A DNA stretch of 64,000 bases from Cryptomeria japonica (taxonomy: Eukaryota; Streptophyta; Pinopsida; Cupressales; Cupressaceae). The notes beneath the pieces were generated by a model that had not been told where the DNA came from, did no database searches, and saw only the letters and a list, made by a program, of their open reading frames with translations. The stretch lies in assembly GCF_030272615.1 (NCBI RefSeq), contig NC_081413.1, forward strand, positions 16,688,285-16,752,284, read 5' to 3'. Position numbers and translations under genes: made by a program. This document shows, one piece after another, positions 34,501 through 46,500 of this stretch (position 1 is the stretch's first letter; every line of letters starts with the position of its first letter).

Positions 34501-37500
34501 CTGTGTTTGCCTGAGTTTGCCCCAGGTTCACCTAGGATGAACCAGGGCACAAAATGGCACACCCAGCTTGAACCCATAGAGGAACCGAACCCGGATCCGA
34601 ACTGGGTTCGAAAAAGACCTAGATACAGCACCCTTGGGGATAAACCCTGCAACAAAGTTTTTCTGAATACATCCATATTTGATATCCCAACTACAACAAT
34701 CCAAGATCTACTGTGGTGCATCTATGACAGGAAAGACTTGTGGGTGAAAGCATTTCAATCGTGAAGGCTTCATACGGTCCACCTGCCCAAAGATAATAAA
34801 ACTCCAGGAGAAGAGAAACTTACAATATACAAATGTTGTGAATAGATTATTAATACTGCAAGAAACCTTTTCCATAACCTCAGTACTAGCACCAGTGTTT
34901 AGCCACTAGGTAAGTGCAAGTTACACCACTGTTTCTCAAATTAAAGAAATCAAATATAGAATAATAGTACAAAAAGGAGAATAAAAAGTGCACACAGAAT
35001 AAGTAGCTAATTAGACATATTGATTCAAGTGGAGTTGAAAAGGCCCAATATGCTCGAGAAAATGTTAGATTACAAGAATCTAATAAATAATGAGATTGAC
35101 ATGAAAACTCCAAATTCTGATACAAGTATAGTAAAATTCTGAAAATATGCAAAAATACTAACACGGAATGACAGGTATCCATAAAATAGTATGCTGACAC
35201 AAACAACTTCATAAGTAAGAATATTAGAAAAAGGGATGAAACCAAAAACCCAATATTGTAAGTCAAAACTCATGAAGAATCTTGCTCAGAAATAACATTG
35301 GACTCCATCAAAAAGAGCTTAACAAAAATTGCTCATGAGAGGGGCAGGCAAAGGTGCAGTCAAAGTAACTGTGGCAATAAAGAGTATATGGCCACAATGT
35401 TCTTAAAACTGGTTTAAAACAGTGAAGTACAGTCACAATATCATTGGAAACATCTCTGAACATAACAATTGTTCATCTGCATGCAATGTAATAGACAAAA
35501 AATTTACATAATGATATTTAGTTAAAATAAAATACCAAAAGCTATGTATGAGAATGGTATAATACATTTCAATTTTTTTTGCAGAAAGACAATTTCAGAT
35601 CCAAAACTGAAAGATCAGGGTACAAGTGAGATAAAACACCAAGACCACCAAGACCTATGAGGTAATCAGAGAAATAGGCCCATTGTAGAAGTACCACTAA
35701 ATGGAACACAATCTCTTTTTTCAGTATTTTACTAACTTAAGATCAGGTGTATTCACTTACATTACAAATACACTTAGATCAAATTCATAATCACAATTTT
35801 TCTTATCATAATGGAAATTGATACATATAAATGCTATGTTCAACTATATTCAAGATCATCTTCGTCAGGTTTACTTGGTTTCTTACCCATTGATTTGATT
35901 TGTACTTGTGTTTCTAGCAAAAACAACTAGTATATCTGCAAAAGTACTGTTTCCTATCCAGCGTTTTTGGCCATCCAACTTCCAGCCACCTTCTACCTGT
36001 TCAAATTAACATACCAAATAATGATACTAATAAATTCAACCTTCCTTATCATTGAAATAGATCGCAGCTAGTACAAGATTTCTGCTTCATTCTTGTGAAC
36101 AGCTGATGATATAAGGATAAACTGAAACACATTTTAAACATATGAACATCTCATGAAAGGATAACAAAAATAGACCTTAGTTGCAGTTGTGCTCAACGAG
36201 CTTGCATCACTGCCATAGTTTGGTTCAGTCAATGCCTGTAACAATGAGAAAGCATTATATAGGTTACTTTTTTTTAGATGAATAGTGTGTACATATTAAC
36301 ATAAAAGATGGGTGGAACGGAACCACTACCCCAAAATTCGATGCTAGAAGAACTATACATTGGTTGTTTTCCAGTTTGCATCAAATGGGACAAACAAGAA
36401 GGACAAGGATTAACGTGTCTCAATGAACGGAGAACATACCCAGCAAGATATGGTATCAAGTTGAGCCAAAGAAGGTAAATATTTTTCCTTTTGATGCTCA
36501 CTTCCACACATTGCTGTTTAAAATCAAATTTCAACCAAGAAGGTAAGACTCAATCGTTCAAAGAACATAAACAGCCATCTTTTGTAGAAAATTGTCCATG
36601 GTAGACAAAATTTGAAAAGCAAAACAGAAAACATAAGTGTAGAACTGCTTACAAATTGTTAGCATTGCTAAGCAAGTATGCACCATTATAAAAGTAGAAC
36701 AGCTGGCATCTACTCTTGCAATCTCAGCCATGGCAAGAGCACTACCAACAACAGATAGACCAGGGCAACCATATCCCTGCAAGACATTCCAGGCATAAAG
36801 ATGTGAAGTTTCTGTGAACAGTTTGTAGGGAACAAAAGAACCACATGTAGATTTCTCTGACCTTAATGGTACCTCCAGCCACCTTAATATTTGCAAGCTT
36901 TGGCACGATCTCAAATGGAAATTCCGCTCTCTCCCAATACTAGAAAAATAATAAATTGTTAAAAAAATTATAGATGTGAGATTTAGAAAAACTAGGGCTA
37001 TATATTCATGTTAATATTTCAATAAAAAGACATTATAAGCCCGTCACTATATGAGAAACCTATGGTAAAAAATGATAAGTGTGTTCATAATCACAAACAG
37101 TAGAGTTATTAACAAAACTGACAAAGCAACAATTGAATGTTTCCCAAATAACTAACAAAGATCAAAGACCACTACCAATGATTTCAATAGAGCCGAATAG
37201 ACTACTTCAATCAGAAAATAAAGAAATCAATTTACAGTACTAATGAGAGCATGATTTGTCTTGTAGGCGGACATTATTACAAAATTGACACATTTTTCAA
37301 AATTTCTGAAATTCAAATGCATTTTCTCATATTCCAGAGGGTTCAAGCTTCTGTTGAAAATAAAAAACTGCTGTAGAAAAATTTCCTGACACCCTTTCCA
37401 ATATCATTTGGTGGACAGGATTGATGTTAATTCTGGATGAAGAATTTGACATTTCATACTCCAGGACAAAAACTTTTCCATTGGATTGGCAAAATCAATT

Positions 37501-40500
37501 ATAACTGCAATCATTACTGAAGCAAAGACAATTTTATAAATGAAATGTAAATTGACTATAGTAAAAATCCTTGGAGTTGAATTGTATGGAAGCAAATTAT
37601 TTTCATATGATCAGTTAAAACCATTAGGAATTAAAAGTCCAAAAATAGAAAAAATGCACAAAACTGTTGAAGAGTCACACAAAGCAAATGTCCCTATTGG
37701 CTATTCCAGTAACATCGATTATTAAATAGCAGAAACTAGAAACAACATTTAGGGTATAATAGAAACTAACAAGACCTGATGATGGTTTTTTTCAGTCTAA
37801 CTGCCATCCTACTGATCTGAATGCAAGGAATTATATTTGTTGCCACAAATAAAGAATCATAATATGGTTAACAAAGATTGCAGGTGAATCTTATTCTTCC
37901 TCATTGAATATACAATTTAGTATTATTCCACACATTCTTACTAATAGTGCTTGAACTAACAGTCACTTCCTTCAGTAATTTTTTTTCATCTCAACTAAAA
38001 ATGATATAATCCTGGACTCAAATATTTTTCTGGAGCTATTTGCTATCTTGGAAAGATATAGATATAGTTAGATGCATAGCATACATTCCACACAGGTAAG
38101 TGTTTCCTCAAAGTAAAATGACCATATAACATAAAGTCTGCAAGAATTTTGAGTTAGAAATTGGAATGCTTGCACCTGAAAATAATGTGAGTTCCCAGCA
38201 TGGCCTTGTAAGTGCTTCATGGCATCTCACGCAAAATTGTTATATAAATGGGCACTAATATCAGAAAGGGGAGAGAATTTATTGAGAAGGGAAAGTGAAT
38301 TCCTAAAACATACCTTTGCAATTATAGGGGCAATTTCAGCTTCAACAACTTCCCTAACTTTCTTACGAATAGCCTTCTCTTCAAGAGTTAAAAGATCATC
38401 TAACTGATAATAATCAGACACTGCAAAACAGAAAGGACAACAAAAGGAATAGGAGTAGTTAGGTGTCTAATATTCGAAACAAAGATAGAATTCCAAATTT
38501 AAGCTAATATTTTACAATGGTAAATAAATAAATGCTTGTGTTTTTCCCATGAAGAGTGATGCAATGTCCATGTGCATTAAATTTTATGACATCTCATCCA
38601 GCTAGCAATATGTAAATAACATTTATGATTGAACGCAATCAGAAACAAATCAGTGAGTTAGTTTAAGGTCTCATAACAAGAGCTGAAAATCTAATATTCT
38701 GATATTTCAAATTTCTATGCCATCCAATAAAAAGGATATTCTCTGAACCATTGCTCTTCAATTCTTTCCCACAAACAAAATTAGCCTGAAAAATACCCTC
38801 ATGCTCAACACTTTTCTCCTCCTAGTGGTTTATATGTTAAGTTCTTTCAAAATTCTGTGATCAAAACAGAAGAGATTGAGATATGATCTGAAAGTTGTAT
38901 TTTTATCTGCTATAGTGTGATTTTGAAGATGCACCACATTTATCAATTTCGGTGTGTGCATCCTCCTCAATGTAAGCATGTTATATAAGTGGATGAGGGG
39001 TTACGTAGTGAAGAGATATGTCTTCCCAAGTGGGAAGACACATCTCTTCCCTACGTACCTCTCACCACAGCACATAAACTAATCATTGTTTACTTACCCG
39101 ATCGGAAGGAGTGCGACTTGTTTGAGAATCGCTTTACCACCCGATACCATGAACGGTGTAACCGTTGGTCAAATGCGATAAGTTAACTTTGGTTTTATTT
39201 ATCATTTGTTAACGTATATACTACAGTTTAACATATTAGTATATGTTATCAAATTAATATATATCAGAAGCATGAAATAGCACGACCGATGTTACAAAAT
39301 TAACACTCCCTCTTAACTAGGGAGGGCACATTTCATGTTTAGAGAAAACATCACAATTCATCCATTGATTGTGAAGAGAAGAGATATCACACCATAGTGA
39401 TATTCAGAGATATGGTTCAACAATGAATATCAAGTCTCATTATGCTCACCATAACTCATAGTTATCAAGTAAGGTATGTGCACTGGCATCAAGTCACATG
39501 ATGCCTGCCATACTGATAATGATTTCATGGCATGTCCACGAATATTATGTTCATAATATTCACCATGAAGATCTCTATCATAATTATGGTTTATTTAATG
39601 ATATCAACCAGCAGATATCTACCATAATGTCTCAGAGATATATATACTATCATGACATGTCCACAGATATCAAGTCACATGATATCCATCAAGATAGTTA
39701 AATTGATAATTGTAAAATCATCACCTTCAAATATCAATTTGAAACAAGTGTTCATTATTGAAAAGTCGTCACCCTTCAATAATGTTCACAAAAGGCCCAT
39801 GCAGTCATGGAGTCACACACATGACAAATAAAAGAGTTTACACACTAAACATCTTTAAATATATTAGTATATCAGAATAAATGAGACTCTATCTCAAAAT
39901 TAAATAACATTTTCAACCATACCAAGTTTATCTCTAAAGTGTTCAATCTTGATCCTAGAGAGAGGCTTGGTAAGAATGTCTGCAATCTGATCACCTGTAC
40001 TAATATAATTCAGTCGGATCACATTCCTTTCCACCATATCTCGAACATAGTGATAAGGAATCTCAATGTGTTTAGACCTGTCATGAAATACTGGATTCAT
40101 TGAAAACTTGATGCAACTCTGATTGTCATAGTAGATGACAGTAGGATTTAAGGGCTGACCAAACAGTCCTACAAGCAATTTCCGAAGCCACACAGCTTCT
40201 CTTGCTCCCATGGAGGCTACAATGTATTCAGCTTCTGTAGAACTCTGAGCAACTAAAGACTGTTTTCTACATATCCATGAGATCATTCCTGGTCCTAAAC
40301 TGAAGCAACATCCTGATGTGCTTTTCCTGTCAATTATGCTTCCAGCCCAATCAGAATCAGTGAATCCATGTAGGTCAAGTTCTACATGTTTATATTTCAA
40401 ACCAAAACCAATAGTTCCTCGAAGATATCTCAGAATATGCTTTGCAGCAACAAGATGTATTTCCCTGAGTTCACACATGAACTGACTTAGTGCATTAACA

Positions 40501-43500
40501 GCATAACATATATCAGGTCTTGTGTTTACCAAATACATCAGAGATCCAATAATTTGTCTGTAGAGTGTAGGATCTGCAAACTCTGATTCTGCAGCTGTTT
40601 CCTTTAGCTTGTGCAGATTTGTCTCCATAGGTGTGGTCATGGATCTACAATCCAACATTCTAAATCTCTTGAGTGTATCAATGGTGTATTTTCCTTGATT
40701 AAGGATTATACCATCTGCCTACTGCCAAACTTCCAATCCAAGGAAGTAGTGAAGAATTCCTAAATCTTTCATATCAAACTCAAAGGCTAATTCTTTCTTA
40801 CATCGAGAAATACAATTATCCTCTCTTGTGATTAGTAGATCATCAACATAAAGAATAAGAATTAATAATTCACCATTGATTACCTTGTAGTAGAGATTTG
40901 GATCTGCTTCATTCTTGGAAAACCCTAATTCCAAGAGATAGTGATCAATTCTTTCATACCATGCTCTGGGGGCTTGTTTCAGTCCATAAAGAGCTTTCTT
41001 TAATCTGCAGACATGTGATTCAGCCTTATGAATCACAAAACCTTCAGGTTGCTCCAAATAAACTTCTTCTTCAATCTTACCATTCAGAAAAGCAATCTTG
41101 ACATCCATTTGATGGACTTTCCATCCTTTAGATGCTGCAATAGCCAAAACTGCTCAGACAGAAGTGTATCTGGCAACAAGAGCAAATGTCTCTTCATAGT
41201 CAATACCTTCTTTCTGTGAGAAACCTTTGGCAACAAACCTTGCTTTGTGCTTCTCAATGCTACCATCTGCTGATGTTTGATTTTGAAGAGACATTTAGAA
41301 GATACCACAAATTTGCCTATAGGCCTAGGCACAATATCCCAGACATCATTTTTCAAAATTGACAAATACTCTTCTAACATAGCATCTTTCCAAACTTGAT
41401 GCTTGAGCGCATCTCCAACACAGGAAGGTTCTGCATCAATGATCTCACTCATCAAGGCAGTATAACTGGAAAATAGGTTAGGTCTCTTACTTTCTCTGAA
41501 GGTCCCCTTTGCAGCAGCATAATTTTCAGCTTCTTGAAGCATCTTTTTAGCCCAAAGTGATCTCTTCCTAGTTTCGGGATAATGTTCGTCTAAAGGTAAG
41601 CCTTGAACTTCATGCTCAGCATCTTCAGGGGTCTCCCTTTGAATCTCGGGGTGGAATCCTCATCCAAGCTTGTAGGAGGATCTTGGTGTTCTAATTCATT
41701 AGAGCTTTTGGACCTCCTAAATGCTATGTCTTCCTCAAAGATGACATCTCTGCTTAGTTCAATTTGTCTTTGACCAGGTATGTATATTTTGTAGGCTTTA
41801 GAGGTTTCATTGTACCCAAAAAATACTCCTTTCTTTCCAGAAGGTTCTAACTTTGACCTCTTTTCTTTGGGGACATGAATATAGACTAGACACCCAAAGA
41901 TACGGAAATGACTTATGTCAGGTTTGTTACCAGTAAAGGCTTCTTGAGGGGTTTTATTGTCAAGAAGAGAATGAGGACATCTATTTTGAATGTACACAGC
42001 TGTCCTAGATGCTTCAGCCCAAAATGAGGTTTCTATATTTTGGTCAAACGACATAGCCCTAGCAGCTTCTACTATAGTCCTATTCTTTCTTTCAGCTACC
42101 CCATTTTGTTGTGGGTTATAAGATACAGTTAACTCCCTCTTAATCCCAGCATTTATATAATAATCTTTAAACATATCAGAAGTGTATTCCCCCCCATTGT
42201 CTGTTCTTAAGGTTATGATTTTCTTACCTATCATATTTTCTGCAAGAGCTTTGAATTCCTTAAATTTATAAAGGATTTCTTCAGACTCTTTGTACCTCAA
42301 AAAATATATCCAGGGCTTCCTAGAATAATCGTCTACAAATATTACATAATATAAAAATCCCCCTAATGAGGGTACAAACATGGGTCCACATAAATCAGAA
42401 TGAACTAATTCTAATACATTTTTGGATTTACTGTTGCTAGAATTAAAAGAGCCTTTAGTATTCTTTCCCAAGGCACACCCTTTGCAGGCTCCTTCAGATT
42501 TTTGACTTAGCTTGGGTAAGCCGATCACCATCTTCTCTATCTTAGGTAGGGCATGGAAATGAAGGTGTCCTAAACTTTTGTGCCAAAGTTCATTTGAATC
42601 TAGAGTCTCATGAATCAAGGCTAGAGGAGGAGTGGTGCAAAGTCTGTAGAGGCTCCCTTGTCTTACTCCAATGGTGTGGGCTTTCTTGATGGTGGAGTTC
42701 TTTGGCCAAGCAAGTACCTTTCCTTCCATAAAGGTTAATCTGTAACCCTTATCTTCAAGTGCAGAAACTGAGACAAGGTTTCTCTATATACCAGGTACAA
42801 ATAGAACTCCAGTCAGCTGTAGGGATATGCCTGACTTTAGGTTGATATTGAAAGTTCCTATTCCCATAACTAAATAATTTGAGTCATCACCAATTGTCAC
42901 TTCTTCATTTGAATTTTCCACAAGTGTATCTAGGTGCTCACGAAATCCAACGATGTTTCGAGATGCTCCGCTGTAAATCACCCATGTGTTTAAACTGGAG
43001 GTGACTTGACTAGAGAGGGCTAAGTAGAAGACTAGCTTCTCTGAATTACTCCCTTTCTTAATTTCTGCCATTAAAGCTTGTTGATTGATCCTGTTTGGGA
43101 ACTTCATTGCATAGTGCCCATATTGGTCACATCTGAAACATTGTACTTCAGAAATGTCTCTCTTCTTCTTTGAAGACCTCTTCCCATTTGAGTTGTTGTC
43201 CCTCTTTCTCTTAAAGTTCTTCTTCTTTCCTTTATTGTGGGAATTAGAGTTTAGAACTTGAATGTCTTCATTACCATTGTTTTGTTTTATTCCTCTTGTG
43301 ACAAGCCGAGATTCCTATTGAATACAATCGGTTTTCAATCTATCAAACTTAGGAAATTTAGAACGAGCACTGATTCTTTGAATGAACGATTCCCATGAGG
43401 TAGGAAGTCCATTTAGGGCCATCATAGCAAGTTCCTTGTTGTCTACTAGATGTCCAATAGTGGATAGTTGATCCCTAAGCTCAGTGATCCTCAAGAAATA

Positions 43501-46500
43501 GGATGTAACTGTTTCTCCTTTATTCATCTTTATATGGTGTAGTTGATTCTTTGGGGTGAGAGCCCTGCTAGTGTTGTTGATTTCATAAATGTCAGCTAGT
43601 GCTTTGAACATCTGAAAGGCTGTCTCATATTTAGAAATAACTGGCACAATGTGGTCTCTCACTGAATCCACAATTATCTTAAGGGCCTTCTCACTGTCCT
43701 TGCTCCACTGAATTTTCTCTGTATCATCAGAGGGTTCAGGAATTTCACTTTTGACATGGGAGTCAATTTTATCTTCTTTCAAAACAAGCATGATCCTGAA
43801 TTTCCAAGATACAAAATTTGATGCTCCATCTAATCTATCTTCAAACCTAACTCTGGTTGCCATTAGGATTTATAGGAATGTGATCTAGTAAGAGCTTGGT
43901 GAAAGTCTATGAGATCGTTACAGAATTTTAATATCATCTTCCTTAAGTTCGCTCTAATAGCATGTTAAGTTCTTTCAAAATTCTATGATCAAAATAGAAG
44001 AGATGGAGATATGATCTGAAAGTTGTATTTTTATCTGCTATAGTGTGATTTTAAAGATGCACCACACTTATCAATTTCGGTGTGTGCATCCTCCTCAATG
44101 TAAGCATGTTATATAAGTGGATGAGGGGTTACGTAGTGAAGAGATATCTCTTCCCACGTGGGAAGACACATCTCTTCCCTACGTACCTCTCACCACAGCA
44201 CATAAACTAATCATTGTTTACTTACCCGATCGGAAGGAGTGCAACTTGTTTAAGAATCGCTTTACCACCTGATACCATGAACGGTGTAACCGTTGGTCAA
44301 ATGCGATAAGTTAACTTTGGTTTTATTTATCATTTGTTAATGTATATACTACACTTTAACATATTAGTATATGTAATCAAATTAATATATATCGGAAGCA
44401 TGAAATAGCACGACCGATGTTACAAAATTAACAGTATACTCCAGATTACTCCGAAATATTCTTCTCCTATTTTCCAGTTAATCGTTTTAATCCAGGCATC
44501 ATATTACACATACAAGCATCCCTCAACCAACAACTGGTCAAGAACAGCACCTCCAAAATAGGTAAAAATCTGTAAAGAAGAGAGATCAACCGATCAGAAA
44601 ATTGATCTGAATCATAAACAGAAAAATAGGAATCCATAAGATAACCATAAAATCTTCATGTGAAGTCACATTTCACAATGAATATTGAGAGAACACATCA
44701 GACATCCTCAGTCAGTCATCAATATGCTCAACAAGATTCAGGTCAGCCTTTCAGTATTTTTTCAATTAGTTGATTCCACTAGCAGGGTGACTATCAGCTT
44801 AGATTTCACCACTAATGGCTATTTTTTTTCTGTCAAGTTCACCCAGGACTTGCACCTGCCGTCATCCAGTAGGGTACGCATTGCCTAGTGAGTTGGATGT
44901 ATCATTTTACCTCATTTCGACAGTTTTCTCCTGCCTTCCATGGAGTTTTATTTGAAATTTCTCTTTCAATGTCCCATGCATTTACAAATTGTGATCGTCT
45001 CTTTCAACTTATAATATCACCCTTTGATCCCTGAAATATGTGGGGAAACAGACCAGGCATTGAGATTGCATTTTTACTATATCTTGCTCATACAATATTG
45101 TGTTGGGCTTAAACTTGATATGCATAATCCTTACACAGTACCCAAAGTACCTGAAAGTTTCAAGTGAAAAGTCATCCATTTGAAACCCCAGCTCCCCACC
45201 TCAAATGCAAAAAAAATAAAATCTGAAATGTTATGTTTTTGGATCTGCCTTGACCATTCAATATCAAAACACCACACGGTTAGGTTCTTCTGATTCGTGT
45301 CCCATACCCATTCCAGGAGCATTCTAGTTTGCGTACGCGCAAGAGCACCCGAGAATTCCTAGGGAGCTCCCCAGATGCCCCAAGTTCCTTGTGGGTACAC
45401 GGTGTGTCCCCATAGGAAACCTGGGGCATCCAAGGTGTTCCTAGGCTCTCCCGTGCACCTCCTAGCAGCACTCAACACCAAAAACAAGGGAAAAAAATTA
45501 CATTTTTAAGGATCCAAAAAGAGCCAAAAACCCTAAATGCCCAATTTCACTCACATCAAACATCATTTTTCTCTCTTCTCTCATTTCTTTCTCATTTATG
45601 CATTTTGAAGGGCAGCTGGTTTTTCCAAAGGAGATCGGTCAGAGAGTGTCAAAGGAGAAAAGATAACTTGCACAAAGTAGATCTAATCATCTAAGATAGC
45701 ATTTTACCTAGAACTTTAGTCTTTTAACAAAAAAAATCAAGTTTTTGATGATTTTTTTAAAGTTTTTTTAGAAAAAAAGAAACAAGTTTTACTATTTGTT
45801 ATATTGTTTTTTGGTATTCATTATTGAACTTTCGTTAGTTTGTACATATTGTAGGGTTGCATTTATTTTGTTTTATTTTTTTAATTTAAAATTCTGAAAT
45901 TTCTTATAAAAGCAAAATCAATTTGCAAGAATAGCCAAAAGTTCAAGTTCAATGCATATTGATGAAAAGAGAAAATTTAAAAATGACAAGGCATCTCCCT
46001 TATGGAAATATACTATGACGCTTGAACCTCTAAGAGGTAGGGCATTCATTTGGAATTGTAAGGAATCCAATTTAGAAGCTCATATGGTCAAGTGAAAAAT
46101 CACTTTTGTTCCATAAGTCTGAAAGGGATTAGAGTATATGAAGGGCCAACTGGGAAGGGATTGTTGAACAAAAAAATTATGGCATAAATTAGATAACAAG
46201 AAGCTGATGTTGTGACTGAAAGAGCAAAACTAAGATCTCATCCTTTAGCAAAGAAAAAATCAATGAATTTACCTACAGATTCAATAATGACCTCCCAACA
46301 TCCTTTCTTGGAGACACCCTCTATCCAAGTAGCAGATCCAACTCCTTGCAAAAGAGGCTCATTGGACAAGGCATTTCAAAATGAAGCAAGAGAAATTGCA
46401 AACGAAAAGTTGCACATTGCATTTATGTCTATGATCTTCCTTTCAACTTGGTGAGATATTGGCAAGAAATGGTGGTGACAATCAATAGTGCACCTTCTAG

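Larger units (their letters stand above)
38835..44433 (-). mobile_element. Copia retrotransposon in ACX4 intron 1, full length, inactive
   Basis: 5.6 kb with two 471-bp LTRs (38835-39305 and 43963-44433) ending TGTTAA...TTAACA. I count 14 differences between them (about 97% identity). Inside, on the minus strand, are a primer site, gag, protease, integrase, reverse transcriptase and RNase H in Copia order, then a polypurine tract. Flanks are TTATA on the left and GTATA on the right, which match a 5-bp target duplication with one change. It lies in the same orientation as ACX4, so its LTR signals face the gene's transcription direction. Six frame breaks and a mutated protease active site show it is dead. 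Confidence 0.92.

Noticed and set aside
34886-35266. Hydrophobic 126-codon frame in ACX4 intron 7
   Set aside because: The Phe/Leu/Tyr-rich translation of AT-rich intron DNA has no conserved domain.
38219-38407. Plus-strand frame opposite ACX4 exon 2
   Set aside because: It is antisense to a well-supported exon.
38227-38421. ACX4 start at the Met created at 38421
   Set aside because: The ATG straddles the splice acceptor (CAG|TG of exon 2 in another reading); a conserved N-terminal exon at 50879-50975 joins in phase.
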